Below are positions 47,035 through 58,637 of a stretch of 64,000 nt of DNA, piece by piece. Numbering within the stretch: the stretch's first letter is position 1; each line of letters starts with the position of its first letter. The translations under genes and the position numbers were made by a program. The notes below the pieces were generated by a model that saw only the letters and a list, made by a program, of their open reading frames with translations, was not told the DNA's origin and did not search any database. The DNA is from Metellina segmentata (taxonomy: Eukaryota > Arthropoda > Arachnida > Araneae > Tetragnathidae), in contig OX375872.1 of the NCBI GenBank assembly GCA_947359465.1, positions 136,016,011 to 136,080,010 of the forward strand. Reading direction: 5' to 3'.

Positions 47035-47645
47035 TGTTTTCTAAGATCAGGAAAAGTAGAGAGAGAATAAATGCTCACAAGATTTTATTCTAACAAAAGG
47101 AGTAAATTAAAAATTTATTCAAGGAAATTCTGTTCAAAGGAAAGGTGCAATAAATTATTTCTGAACGATGCTTTCATAGGAAAAAAGGAACACAATCGTA
47201 CTAAAGAATTCTATTCTAAGTAAAAGGTAAATATAATTTTTCCATATATTGTACTTACTCCATATATTGTCTACCCAAGGGATAGTATTCGAAGGAAACG
47301 AGCAATAGATTCTTAGCGAATGATACCTTTATAAAAAAGTGAACAACACAATCCCGTATTAAAGGATTATATTCTAAGTAAAGGGCCAATAGAATCTTTC
47401 CATACACTGTACTAAGGAAAGGATCAATAGAATTTTTCCAAGGAATAGTATTCAAAGGAAACGAGGATTCTAACAGAATGATACTTTTATAAGAAAGTGA
47501 ACAACACAATCGTGTACTAAAGGATTCTATTCAAAGTAAAGATACAATAGAATCATTCCACATACTGTGCTTCTAAGAAAATGATCAATAAAATTTTTCC
47601 AAGGGACTGTATTCGAGGGAAAGGAGCAGTAAATTCTTGCCAAAT
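47035..47645 (+). repeat. TTCCAAAGGATT-type array
   Basis: Repeats of CTAAAGGATTCTATTC, CAATAGAATCTTTCCA.., TACTGTACTAAGGAAAGG, and a longer-period block (GATAC.TTTATAA.AAAGTGAACA) seen at about 47320 and 47480. Confidence 0.7.
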
Positions 47646-47710
47646 ACGAATGAACCAGCGAAAAGAAACAACCAATCATAAAACTTCTACTAAAATATTA
47701 AAACTAAATA

Positions 47711-47887
47711 TTAACCTTCCACGTGGTTTCGATGAGCTATCTCGTAAATCAAGGTATCACCATTTTTTCTAATGACTACATACCTTGTCATGAGGATATA
47801 AGCCATTTTTAATGATGACGATATCAAGATTCGATCGTTTTTTAAAAGACGACATATCTTGTCGAGGCAACCCCCCTGGAGGGTTTA
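47711..47887. repeat. TTAACCCTCC-ended small element, complete
   Basis: Left TTAACCTTCCACGTGGTTTC, right CAACCCCCCTGGAGGGTTT, interior with ATCTCGTAAATCAAGG, CATACCTTGTCATGAG and GACATATCTTGTCG. About 177 bases. Confidence 0.65.
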
Positions 47888-48374
47888 CAAATATTTTAGC
47901 GAAACAAACTGAAACAATTCAAATCTGAAATCCGAGAGATCCATGGCTTGCGATTCTTCAATAACCTGTATGTTGCATTGGCGTGGTTCATTTTGCGGAG
48001 AAATGGACAAAATAGAGAGGTATTTTCACTGTTAAAAACAAACAAACAAACCAGTCAGAAAACGGGTATTTTACACCCTGTTTCTCAAATGCTCTGGCGC
48101 GAAACGAATCGGAGCCTTAAAATTTAGTTTATAACCGTTTTGACTACGTTTGGCATTTAATCTAACTGCCGTTGACAAATTAACTATCCAAATAAGTGGG
48201 GATAAATTCTTCGGAAATTTTCTTTATCCCCAAATTATATTCGTAACTACATCCTTATTAGCTTTGAGCGTTATATTCACTGCAATACCCAAGGTTCTTT
48301 GGTTTCACATGTATAATTAGACATAGAAACCTGCAGTATTCCTTGTACAAATTCTAAGCAATTTTGAGCATCGT
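47888..48374. other. Spacer with a segment repeated at 58.3 kb
   Basis: 48150-48190 (GACTACGTTTGGCATTTAAT then CT.ACTGCCGTTGA) recurs at 58318-58355. No gene seen. Confidence 0.4.
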
Positions 48375-48655
48375 AACCTATAGAATCTTTCCGAAAAAAT
48401 CTGTTCTAAGCAAATGAGCAATAGAACATTTACAAAGTATTCTGTTCTAAGGAAATAAGTAATAAAACCTTTCCAAAGGAATATGTTCTGAAGAAATTAG
48501 CAATAGAACTTTTATTATAAGTTCTATTACATGAAAATACCCCTTCAATTTTTCCAAATGATTCTATTCTAAGGGAGGAGCATTGTGATAGTTCAAAAAT
48601 AATCATTTCTAAGGAAAGTAGCAATATAATGTTTCTAAAGTTTAAAGGAATTCAT
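48375..48655 (+). repeat. TTCCAAAGGATT-type array, short
   Basis: TAGAATCTTTCCGAAAAAAT, CTGTTCTAAGGAAATAAG, AATGATTCTATTCTAAGG units. Confidence 0.65.
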
Positions 48656-48689
48656 GAATTGTTTAGAGAAGAATGTGCTTATTTAATCA

Positions 48690-49082
48690 TTAACTATCCA
48701 AGTGGTTTCGACGAGATATCTCGTCCAACAAGATTCAACCAATTTTACAAATGACGATATCGCGTCATCAAGATAGTGTCGATTTTTTTTATGTTGACGG
48801 GAGCAAGATCTGGCCAGTTTTCTTCTACTGACGAGATGTATCGTCCATCAGAGTCTGGTAATCTTTGATACTGACGAGATATCTAGTCACGACAACCACC
48901 GGGAGGATCATCGTATCTGCATACCATCGTATGAGTGCTAGAGCTAGGTAATTGGAAAAATTGGTATTTTGAGAAAAATTGATTTTCTTCCAACGACAAT
49001 ATATCGCGTCCATCAAGATTCGGTAAAAATTTTTTTCAAATGATGAGGTAACTTGTCTAAACAACCACCAGGAAGTTTAACC
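48690..49082. repeat. TTAACCCTCC/GATATC-family copies
   Basis: 48690-48909: TTAACTATCCAAGTGGTTTC, GACGAGATATCTCGTCC, right end CACGACAACCACCGGGAGG. A second, partial copy ends CAACCACCAGGAAGTTTAA at 49081. Confidence 0.65.
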
Positions 49083-49227
49083 AGTGTATATCAATGGTGT
49101 TGAGTGTAAAAGCAAAACTAACCTACTCTCAAGTATCGTGAAGCTCAGAGGGTTTAACTTGAGGGCCGAGGCTTTGAGTATCACGAAACTAGGTCCAGTC
49201 AAAGATCGTCGTATACACAAATAATAC

Positions 49228-49360
49228 AGCACTTTAAATCTGTCGTACTCAAATGTCATTACTTTGGCGTGATGTAGACGTTTGAAGAGGGGAGTGCCAG
49301 CTCAAGGACTGACTACGTCATCCGACCGAAGTTCAAAGTTAGGAAGTGTGGTCCTCGGAT
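49228..49360 (+). repeat. SINE 5' body fragment
   Basis: AAATCTGTCGTACTCAAATG, TTTGGCGTGATGTAG, AGTGCCAGCTCAAGG, GTGTGGTCCTCGGA. Confidence 0.6.
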
Positions 49361-49630
49361 ATAGATATTCGCATCACGCATCTACTCTGTCATACGATGG
49401 TAAATGACCAAACGAGGCGATAAGAGGCCAAATCGGTAAACCAAGTTACTATGTCATGGAGCAGTCACATGACTACATCTGGTCGGCATGTTGATCACAC
49501 TTTTTGAAGCTCCTCTCGATAGCAATGCTCAGTCTTCTTATATTTCATATGATAGATAATCTTCAACTCTATTTTAGAGAACTAATTCTTTAATACTTAA
49601 TAAACAATATTACTTTAATGATTACTTATA

Positions 49631-49818
49631 GGGCTGGTGCACATGAAATTTGTAGTCGACTTAAATGTCCTCACGTTGGCGTACTGTAGAAAGTGAGGTG
49701 CCAGCTCAGATGTTGAATTCGTCATCTAACCGTGGTTCAAAATTACAGGATGTTGATCTCGGATATTTCCCTTTGGGATTAATATTGCTTCTGTGCTACG
49801 TCAAATAACTACCTAACT
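49631..49818 (+). repeat. SINE body fragment
   Basis: GGGCTGGTGCACATGAAATT, TGTCCTCACGTTGGCG, GAGGTGCCAGCTCAGATGTT, CGTGGTTCAAAATTACAGG, CTACC tail. Head absent. Confidence 0.7.
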
Positions 49819-51221
49819 GATTAAACATTCACTTGTACCACGAAACTGCTTATTTGTATTTTCTTTATATGCTCTCGCGAGACGCCGTTATCCCACAGAT
49901 AAGCACTACACGCGCTCAGAACTAGGTTAATAGCTTACGAATGTATAATTTTATCTTCATGTTGTGGTGCAACCACCATTAAGTTTCCTTAACCATTGCT
50001 TACCGGGGATTGATTGTTCAGAGGTTGAAAGAGCGAGGCATAAAATATGCAAATCCCTCTGTTCTGCTGGAATGTCGAGTATCCCCTTTGAAAAGCAGCC
50101 TCTTTGTTGGTGGACAGTAGCCGGCGCTTATAAAATTCAGCTCGGCATTCTACAAAAAGTTTAATGCCCTCTGAAAGAGTTATGAACTTTATTCCTCCCG
50201 CATGCTAAGCGAAGATTCTTTAGAAACACTTCAGAACATAAAGGCGTTCTCCCGGTATTCCAGAGTTCATAGATCATTAATTCCTTAACGATGCGGTCCT
50301 CAACTTTACGCAGTGGACGATGAGCAGGCGATTAAGATTTTGGTATATCGAACAATGTGATTTTGAGAGGGGAGCCTTTGTTCTTCCACGGGGTGGTAAA
50401 GTCATTATCTCGCACGTTATAATTACCGAGAGTCACCGCTGAGGTGGGACGCTGAGGTCTAAACCGGTGTCATTTGCTATCTGAAATCAGCAAAACATCT
50501 TACGTTCTTCCAAATAGCTTATTTCTTTTATGAAACATCTAAATGGATGGAACTAATTAAATACTAAATACTGTAAATAGTATAATGATTTTAGGTGACA
50601 ATCATCCTCATCAAGATTCTAAAATCCAAATGTCACTTTCCGCTTCCAGATCGTTGAGTTATTCCTTCTTTTGCAAGTAAGCTGTGACTAAGACGACATC
50701 ATCAACACCAGAGACCACTAATTATATGCAGCGACTAAATTTAATAAGGCAGCATAACGCTTCAAATCCATCCAGATGGTGTTGGGGAGGGGGTAATTTT
50801 AGTTTACTGCTGCCCACACGCAGAAAACACCTATTTGTGTTGTCTGGGTCAGGCTCCTCACTGATGGCGCACTGTTCCAACACTTATCGTTTTTCACAAT
50901 ATCTTGAAGTTTTCTCATTACTTTTTTTAATGTTCTCTTTGTATTTGGAATTAATATAAATTTATTTTTGTTCTTCAAATTATAGTTCTTACCATGCAGC
51001 TTCAGCTAGCTTGCGTGGTTAGTTTTGACTTTCGTTTCCTGATTTAATACACCACTCCCCCCTCCCCTCGCTGTTTTGTTCTTTGCTTTTTTTTTGTCTC
51101 TCCTTCAAAGACTTTTGTATATTTAAGTGGATTTACGTTCAATCGTGTGTACCTTAACTGTTGTGTGTGTGTGGTTATCTTTGTATTATTCCATTTGTGT
51201 ATACATAGGTGACTATAGCCA
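49819..51221. other. Low-copy-looking DNA, possible regulatory sequence
   Basis: No repeats from the window's families. 49980-50480 is near balanced in composition. It contains ATGCAAAT (50047-50054), CCCTTTGAAAAG (about 50084) and CTCTTTGTTGG (50100), which resemble POU, TCF/LEF and SOX sites within about 60 bases. The frames at 49964-50164 and 50684-50959 have no recognisable protein motif. Confidence 0.3.
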
Positions 51222-51640
<419 letters not shown>

Positions 51641-52474
51641 TTTTTACCACTCCACGCAAAAGCTGTTGCATGCTAAGTAAAAGCGGAACAGGATACGACG
51701 CGTCAGTCTATCAGCGACGAGAAAATCATTCATTCTACTTCAATCTCTACTCTTTCTATCGCTGATTTTCCTACTCGCCTGGTCAGCGTCACGTTGATCT
51801 AGTGTAAATCAGTCTGGTCTGAAAAACAAATAGCGCCTATTCCACCAGGTTAACCATCATACAAAAGAGGCCTTTTTTGTTTTTGCGAATTTGGCGTCAC
51901 ATTGTGTTGGTGAAAGCTAAGAATGGAAACAACTATTTTCTGATCCCCAACTCCGGCGTCTGAAAGTAATTTTCTGAAGTACTTCCTGCTAGACGACATC
52001 CAAGCGGAAGAAACAGTTCGCGGTTATCGCAAGCGACGCGATTCGCACGTTCCAGCAGGGAACGGCGGAACGCGTTATTGGAACGGTGCTTTACACTGAA
52101 CTAATCAAGGCCGGGGAATTATCTCCTCCGAGAACAGCATAAAAATTTAACGCTGCCGGAAATATATTTTGACTCGTTGCCAAGTTTCATTTAACCATTC
52201 CCTCGAAACGAAAGAACCTGCTGCCGAAACAGTCACAGATTAGCTCGACAGGTCCACTCCTATTGTGGGAGCTATTGGACCATTGGCGAAAGTCACGTAT
52301 CGGCAGAAGATGTCACTGCAATAAATGTCTTTCTCCTGCAACTGGGCTTCAACGCTTCCGCGAATAAAACTCTGAATTGTCCGGAGTGGGTTTTTTCTTT
52401 GTGTTGCGCTAAAAGTAGGATCTGTGCGCGTTTCTTTGTGGCTCACCTTTGCTTGGGAAACTAGCTGGGAATGA
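51641..52474. other. Low-copy, CpG-containing DNA, no gene recognised
   Basis: 51950-52440 is richer in G+C and CpG than its surroundings (GGCGGAACGCG, GCAAGCGACGCG) and shows no repeats. No frame has a recognisable motif. It could be a regulatory element or an eroded exon. Confidence 0.3.
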
Positions 52475-52760
52475 GGTCGCCCGGTTGGAAGAGCATCCGA
52501 TTAGCAACCGGAGGGTTGCGAGTTCGAATCCAACCAAAAAGGGGGTTGGTGCACGTTAAATCTGTCGGGTCGTCAAATGTTCTCACGCAAGCATGGTGTT
52601 GAAGTTTGGAGAGTGGAGTGCCAGCTCAAGTGTGACGTCGTCATATGATGGTGGTTCTGTCAGATGAATGGTGCTGCTTTCGGATCTTTCCCTTTGGGGG
52701 TTGATCCTGAACCACCGCCAATAGCCCACTGTGCTGTTCCAATACAATGTTTGATTAATG
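52475..52760 (+). repeat. tRNA-derived SINE, type B (tRNA-Ala-like) head, best copy
   Basis: The head contains GTTGGAAGAGCATCCGATTA then GCAACCGGAGGGTT and a B-box GAGTTCGAATCC. An anticodon loop TTAGCAA within TCCGA/CCGGA gives AGC, so the ancestor was probably tRNA-Ala(AGC). The body is the same as in the type A copy: GGTTGGTGCACGTTAAATC, AGTGCCAGCTCAAGTG, GATCTTTCCC, TGAACCACCGCCAATAGCCC. Confidence 0.85.
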
Positions 52761-52951
52761 CTATAGATATAACTGGCTCGATTCTCTCTTATTACTTTCA
52801 TGGTACAACTGTTGTAGCGAAAGTAGTCAAAATTCTTTCTTGGCGAGATCAAGGTACAACTGCTGTACCGAACGTAGTCGAAATTCTTTCTTGGTGCAAT
52901 TCTTATAACTTTTAAGGTACAACTGATGTACTGGCCGTTGTCGAAATTCTC
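52761..52951 (+). repeat. GGTACAACTG tandem repeat, left part
   Basis: GGTACAACTG(T/C)TGTA followed by GTAGTCGAAATTCTTTCTTG repeats three times, then is interrupted at 52952; it continues at 53702-53840. Confidence 0.75.
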
Positions 52952-52955
52952 TTAA

Positions 52956-53699
52956 GGGGGTCCAGGACACAAAAATCGTCAAAATTTCGAAATTTTTTGT
53001 TATGATTTTAAGAAATTCTCTATATTTTTTGCTTAAAATGACGTTTAAATCATGTTTCTATCTTAATTAGAACTAGAGATATAATAATTTTTGTAGTGCG
53101 TTGTTTTGAAAATCTAACACTCTTGACAGTTGTTGTCATGGCAACGACATCTGTCTTTAAAACTTTAAATGCGTTTTTCTCCATGATACTTTTTTCAAGA
53201 TTTCCTGTATTCAAATTGCTATAAGTCGAAAACCAATAAAGTTTAAGGGTTGAAATTTTGAATACATATTTTTCAAACATTATACTTTAATTTTGATTCA
53301 GCAAATTTGAAACAAATATTTGCTTTTAAAAATATGACTTTTTAAAAAAAAAGTACCTTAAAATTTTCTTTCAAATATTTTTTAATTTTTGTTAAATTAA
53401 TATTTTTTAATTTTTGTTAAATTAATATTTTTTAAATTGCTGAATCAAAATTAAAGTTTATAAATTTGTGAATAATTTACTGCAAGAATTTTGAAAATGG
53501 ACCAAGAATATTTTGAACCTTAGCAATTTAAAATGACCCTTCTTTTTTTCAAAAAATTTTAATTTAAAATTTTTAAAAAACTTTTGGAAAAATTTTGTGT
53601 TGTGATTTTGTTTATTAGTTTAATGGGTAATCAGTACAAAGAAATTCAAAATTCTGAATTAATTATTAAAATTTTTTTTCTGGTGTGTCCCGGATCCCC
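52956..53699. mobile_element. TTAA-flanked MITE (744 bp)
   Basis: Inverted ends GGGGGTCCAGGACACA and (reversed) GGGGATCCGGGACACAC; TTAA at 52952-52955 and a TTAA-like TCAA at 53700-53703. It splits the GGTACAACTG repeat. No coding. An X-box-like palindrome GTTGTCATGGCAAC sits at 53132-53145. TTAA targets suggest piggyBac-type mobilisation; this is inference. Confidence 0.6.
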
Positions 53700-53701
53700 T
53701 C

Positions 53702-53840
53702 AAGCTACAACCGCTGTACGGTCTTGGTCTAAATTCTTAATTGGGGCGATTCTTATATCCTTCAAGGTACAACGTCTGTACTAGTCGTAGTGCAAATCAA
53801 GGTACAACTTCTGGACCGGCTATAAGTCTAACGGTTAAAT
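53702..53840 (+). repeat. GGTACAACTG tandem repeat, right part
   Basis: CTACAACCGCTGTACGGTC, AAATTCTTAATTGGGGCGAT, GGTACAACGTCTGTACTAG, GGTACAACTTCTGGACCGG. Confidence 0.7.
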
Positions 53841-54099
53841 ACCTACCTACCTATTCCTTAACGCGTTCGCTGCAGGTCATTTTTCCCCAGAAGGCGACAT
53901 ACTTTTTATAACAATTATGATTGTAAAGTGCGCCAATAGCAGAATAGATTGTCGTGGTATTGGCGGTACTTTTAGTTATTGCCCTGCCGTATAAATGTTT
54001 TTTTTACTAACTAATAAAGCTATAAATTCAAAACCACATATCTTTACAACTAACTTCTAACCTTTACTCTACGCCAATACCACGCCAACACCTAACATA
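53841..54099. other. Spacer; single piggyBac-like end motif
   Basis: TTAACGCGTTCGCTGCAGG at 53872 resembles a piggyBac-type terminus beginning at TTAA, but no partner end was found. Confidence 0.3.
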
Positions 54100-54353
54100 T
54101 CGCACCCCGGCAAGAAAAGTGACGTAAGTAAAACAAAAACCATTTTGTTGTTATGTCATTGTAAAATATATATGAGGTGCCCCAGCGTGTTATATTACTA
54201 TTCTATAGAATATAATAGAAGTTACTACCATAAATACTTACCTAAAATTTAAAAGAAGCTCATACAATTTCAATATGTTTAATAGTATCCTTTAAGTTGA
54301 TGCTTCTAAAATTCTGCAATTTTGAGTTGCGTCACTGTTTTGCCGGGGTGCGA
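54100..54353. mobile_element. Tc1/mariner-type MITE (254 bp)
   Basis: Ends TCGCACCCCGGCAAGAAAAG and (reversed) TCGCACCCCGGCAAAACAGT, continuing with TGACG; TA on both sides (54098-54099, 54354-54355). Non-coding. Confidence 0.75.
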
Positions 54354-55374
54354 TACAATGACAATCACTAAGAAATACTTTCAGTCATAATTTGAATTTT
54401 TTAAAGATGTTAATAGATCTCTGCAGATCCGTAATTTCTATTTAACAGATACGCGAGACCGTTGAGACGTAAAAGTTTTTATTACATATGTTTGTTTTGT
54501 TACAAGAAATCTTTATTATGCTATTTATTACATTATTATGTTACTTAAATGTAAATAATTCATTAAACATGTCGACAATTTCATTCCTTTAACTTTCGCC
54601 TCATTTTTACAATTCTTTGGCCATTTTAGATTGTTTTAATGCTATATATTTACACACATTATTTATATTATATGCTAAATAAAGAAATAATATAGAAATT
54701 TGAATAGCATTTCTTTAAATAAATTGTATTTATATTATTTAAAGCATAATTTCAATCAATACACCCTTTGCATTTTAATTTTACTCCCTTTACATTTAAT
54801 TTCACATTTTAAAATAGTGTATCTAAAATTACCCGTGACCTTTCACGTTGGTGTGGAGGGCGTGACTGCTGGAAGGTTAATTACCATTACCATCTTCCTA
54901 GAAAACTAATTTCTAGCACTTGGAAACTTTATGAGAAGTGAAACGTTCTGCACAAAGTACTAAGTTTTATATAATTCCACTTACGAAGATCAAGGCAAAG
55001 AGAATCGCTAAAATTTACAGAGGGGAACGAAAGTATCCAGAAACTTCCAAAGAACGCAATACTTACGTCAAATTAAATTTCTCCGACAGACATAGCAGTC
55101 TTCTGAAATGTCTGTCAATACCTTTAATTACCCTGTCTGTGATATAAGTTATTAAGTTGAGACCCAAATTAGGGAAGGAATTTCGCCCTTGAGATATCAA
55201 CGGAATTAACTTGATGCCCCTGCGCCTAAAAATAATTCTAAATCGTAAAACTTTCTTCCTTGCGAGAATTCGGAACAATTTGCGTAACGTGAGTGCCAAT
55301 CTGTTCTTAATCAATGCTGTAACGAAATGGCACATCAGTTCAGTCTAAAAATAGTCTAGCCAACGAGGTTTTTC
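54354..55374. other. No gene recognised
   Basis: AT-rich except 54930-55340. The Arg-rich minus frame 55063-55335 and the plus frame 54938-55147 overlap and match nothing I know. Confidence 0.35.
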
Positions 55375-56210
55375 TGGAGGTTAGAAGATTAGAGTTTGGA
55401 TATATGATTGGAGAATTTTCTATTTAACGTAATTTACATTTAATAAAGCAAGTCAGCAGAATGTAACTTGAGAAAAGCTGCTTGAAGATTAGTTTCAATA
55501 TCTGATTGGCGCTATTTCTATTTATTGAATTTTATCTCTACTATTATAAAAGGAAGTTTTTGTTTGTCTCTCGGTACGCAGTGTCCTGTCGAATATTTCG
55601 CACTTATAATAATGAAATTTGGTACACAGGTAGTCCTACTTTTTTGCGATTTTTGTACTGCGCCCGAATTTTAAATTTTAATCTAGAACATTTGAAAATT
55701 AATTTATTAGTTTTTGACACCATTTTTTACACTATTTTTTACACCATTTTTCTTTACTCCGTACCTTGAATGAAGAAGGAACGAATTTTGCGATTTTCGA
55801 CCACTGACGTCAGTTTTTGGAACCATTCCACGTTTTCCGTTTCTAGCGTGTTTTGATTTACGTTGCTGATAATGGCCACTTCGAGGCCATCATGGTGTTG
55901 CATCTAGAGTTCGTTTGTGAAGCAAACCAAATGGGAATACGTAGCAATCACCGGGAGTTGGCGAGCGTCAGCGAGCAGTGATCACACCTGACCCCATGAA
56001 AAGAACTTTCACGAGCAACGCTGTGCTGTCCACGCAATGGCTAGTATATAACAAAACAAATCACCAGAATTTTACTTGAGACAAGCTGTTTGAAGATTGG
56101 ATTTTAGATATACGATTGCAGCTGTATTTCTATTTAATAAAGATTAAGTATAATAAAACAAGTCAGCAGAATTTAACTTCCAGAAAAGCTGCTTGAACAA
56201 TTTTTAGATG
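55375..56210. repeat. ~110-bp tandem repeat split by a Helitron-like element
   Basis: AAGTCAGCAGAAT.TAACTT, GA.AAGCTGCTTGAAGATT, ATATGATTGG..., TATTTCTATTTA recur at about 55380, 55448, 56050 and 56155; the Helitron-like element lies between. Confidence 0.7.
55535..56044 (+). mobile_element. Helitron-like non-autonomous element, copy 2
   Basis: Starts A|TCTCTACTATTATAAAAGG and ends CCACGCAATGGCTAG|T, i.e. TC...CTAG between A and T. A 3' hairpin-forming CACGAGCAACGCTGTG lies about 20 bases before the end, as in Helitrons. Its 3' half matches the reversed fragment at 16837-16990 and its last ~35 bases match copy 1 at 23638. No Rep/helicase remnant. Confidence 0.7.
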
Positions 56211-56564
56211 CCCCTTTACTTGTGCAGATAAACATAACAAAAAATGTTTTTCAAATATTTTTATCATGTCACATGTTCGCACAAACCAGTTTCAAGTTTG
56301 TTTTCAATATATTTGGAAAACAACTAATATTTTTCAAATGATCATTTCTTTTGTTTGGTCGATATAATTGTTGCTTTTTTTTATGCTAAGAGGGAAACAG
56401 TATGAACTGATCAATATCTCGGAAAAATGTACTATTCTGATTAAATTTTTTATACAAAACTGGATTATATAGTAATGCGACTGTACTGCTTCTTCCCCCT
56501 ACATGACTTCTATCCAACATTGGCCTTCTTGAGCAATAGAATCGCTCCAAACGGCTCTATGCCA
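56211..56564. other. No feature recognised
   Basis: AT-rich spacer. Confidence 0.35.
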
Positions 56565-56880
56565 AGGTAGGTAAGTATTCAATCAACGTTACACTTGACC
56601 AAAGCAACAGACTATTGGTGACGGTCCGGGATCAAACCGAAGAGAAAGATCCAATGAGAACACCACGTAATTTTGAACCACCGTCCAAATGACAGGTTGC
56701 ATCTGAGCTGGGATGTCACCTTTCCAAACTTCCACACCACGCCAACGTGAGGACATTTGAAGTCACGATAGATTTAACGTGCACAGGCCCTCTTAGTACA
56801 CGACGGTCTTTTATTGGATTCAAACTCGTAACCCTCCGATTGCTAATCCGTTACTCTTCCAAACGGGCTACTGCGACCCT
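56565..56880 (-). repeat. SINE copy, Ala-like (type B) head, full length
   Basis: Minus strand: GCCCGTTTGGAAGAGTAACG, GATTAGCAATCGGAGGGTTA, CGAGTTTGAATCC, then body CCTCACGTTGGCGTGGTG, AATTACGTGGTGTTCTC, GGTTTGATCCCGGACCGTC and TACC tail. Second best type B copy. Confidence 0.85.
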
Positions 56881-56939
56881 TCATTCCAAGGAAAGGAGCA
56901 ATGGAAGCGTTTCGAAGGATTCATATCTGTTGCATATTT

Positions 56940-57060
56940 CCTTTGAGTGTTTATATTAATGTGTTGCAAATCACCAATGTTCATATTGCTCTTTCCTGTG
57001 TTTATATTAATGTGTTGCAAATCACTAATGTTCATATTGCTCTTTCCTGTGTTTATATTA
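56940..57060 (+). repeat. ~55-bp direct duplication
   Basis: TTTATATTAATGTGTTGCAA, ATCAC, AATGTTCATATTGCTCTTTC repeated twice, about 55 bases apart, then a partial third copy. Confidence 0.85.
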
Positions 57061-57234
57061 TCGCTTCCTGTATACGTATTCTTGTCAGTTCATGTGTTTG
57101 TCCTTTACGATACGCAGTGAGCTAGTTTTCCGAGTCTTTGCGCCTCGGCGAAAACGATATCGTTCACATGGTTGTCTGTTGCGATGTCTCTTTATAACTA
57201 TTAAATGTCTTGTCGGACTCTGTAATTTTTTGAA

Positions 57235-57520
57235 TTAATGTCGCTCTGGAGCAACACAACGGGATATTGACGACTGTCCGGGATCAATCCCACAAGGGAA
57301 AGGACAAAATCACGTCATTTGGAACCACGGTCAGATGACGAGGCAACACCTGAGCCACACCCCACTTTCCAAACTTCCACATCAACACAACGTGGGGACT
57401 TTCGGCCACGATAGAGTTAAGGTGCACCAACCGTCTCTCCACCCATTACAAACATCCATGCACTGACTAGGAACCTTCCTATCTAGAGGTTAACACCTTA
57501 ACCACCAGATCGGTTCGTCG
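57235..57520 (-). repeat. SINE copy, type A head, full length
   Basis: Minus strand: CCGACGAACCGATCTGGTGG, TTAAGGTGTTAACCTCTAGA, AGGAAGGTTCCTAG, then GGTTGGTGCACCTTAACTC, GGCCGAAAGTCCCCACGTTG and the usual body. Confirms that the type A head at 44508 is a family trait. Confidence 0.85.
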
Positions 57521-58389
57521 GCTGGACTCTTGGAGTTACACTCTTAATTCAGTAGCATAGAACATAAGAATATCCAAGGACGGGACCAGTAGAATATGTC
57601 GATAGCATTCTATTCCAAGTAAAGGAGCATCGTTTCGTATATGTGGTTATGTAGTCATTAAGTGAGCTGTTGTGTAAAAGCAACAGTACACTACTAGGAA
57701 ATATAGGACCATCATAGGATTAATACTATTCCGCAACACATTAACCACGTGATTCAATTATACGCATATTATTTAATCCATCTCGAAACATACATACCTA
57801 CCCCTTTTCCATAAACACCCTGAACGACCGTTTAATTACTACAACCCGCTTAGACATACCATGTAAACGTATAAAGTTAACTCCCATAGCTTCAGTGTAA
57901 ACATTGAAAACAGACTTAAAGTGACGATTTAACTTCAACCACTCAAATGTGCTAGTACGATACATTCATCGACCTTGTAATGAAAAAGACGGAGCATGTG
58001 ACCACATCTTCATGTTATGTCATCCCCCTGCTCGGTTTTAAGGTGCGTCACGTAATTGTGGGTAAAAGTATGGATCATAAATTATTGAATCGATAAAGTG
58101 ATTATCTACCGTCATCTGCAATTCGCTCTAGTCTGCATTTCGTCAGCCAATCGGAGAAGTCTTTGTGATTTATCCTTCAGATATCCTACGACAGGGACTC
58201 CGCCAACATGCTCCGTCTATTTCAATCGAAGGTCGATGGATGCATTTCATTACCTTACAATCACATCGTTTCTATCTCGTGAGAATGTAACCTTAAAAGG
58301 TAATTCTTGCCGTTTTGGAGACGTTTGGCATTTAATGTAATTCCCGTTGATGAATTATCATATATGAGTTTTTGGTAAGAAGTTGAGCG
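57521..58389. other. No gene recognised
   Basis: Contains a TTCCAAAGG-type fragment at 57545-57630 and the segment at 58318-58355 shared with 48150. The frame at 58098-58340 has no motif. Confidence 0.35.
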
Positions 58390-58637
58390 TTGAACAAACT
58401 TCGCTCTAGAGTAACACAATAAGCTTTTGGTGGTGGTTAAGATTCAATTCTATAGACAGATATCCAAGGAAAACTCGTGATTTTGAACAGAATATCAATT
58501 CGAAAAATTCTGTTGACCGTGGTTCAAACTTGCATAGTGTTTTCCTCGAATCTTTCCCTTCGGCTTCGATCTTGGACCGTCGCCAATAGCCCGTTGTGTT
58601 GCTGCAATTTGACGTTGATTATAAAACCTACCTCGAA
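58390..58637. repeat. Two SINE fragments, opposite orientation
   Basis: 58390-58490 reads on the minus strand (GTCAC...CTCTAGAGCGAAG side) and 58505-58637 on the plus strand (GACCGTGGTTCAAAC, GAATCTTTCCCTTCGGC, GGACCGTCGCCAATAGCCCG, ACCTACC). Confidence 0.7.

Noticed and set aside
52475..52540. A functional tRNA-Ala gene
   Set aside because: Stem mismatches and a continuous SINE body downstream make it a tRNA-derived SINE head.
55063..55335. 90-codon Arg-rich minus-strand protein
   Set aside because: No recognisable motif, non-ATG-supported extent, and an equally long plus-strand frame overlaps it.
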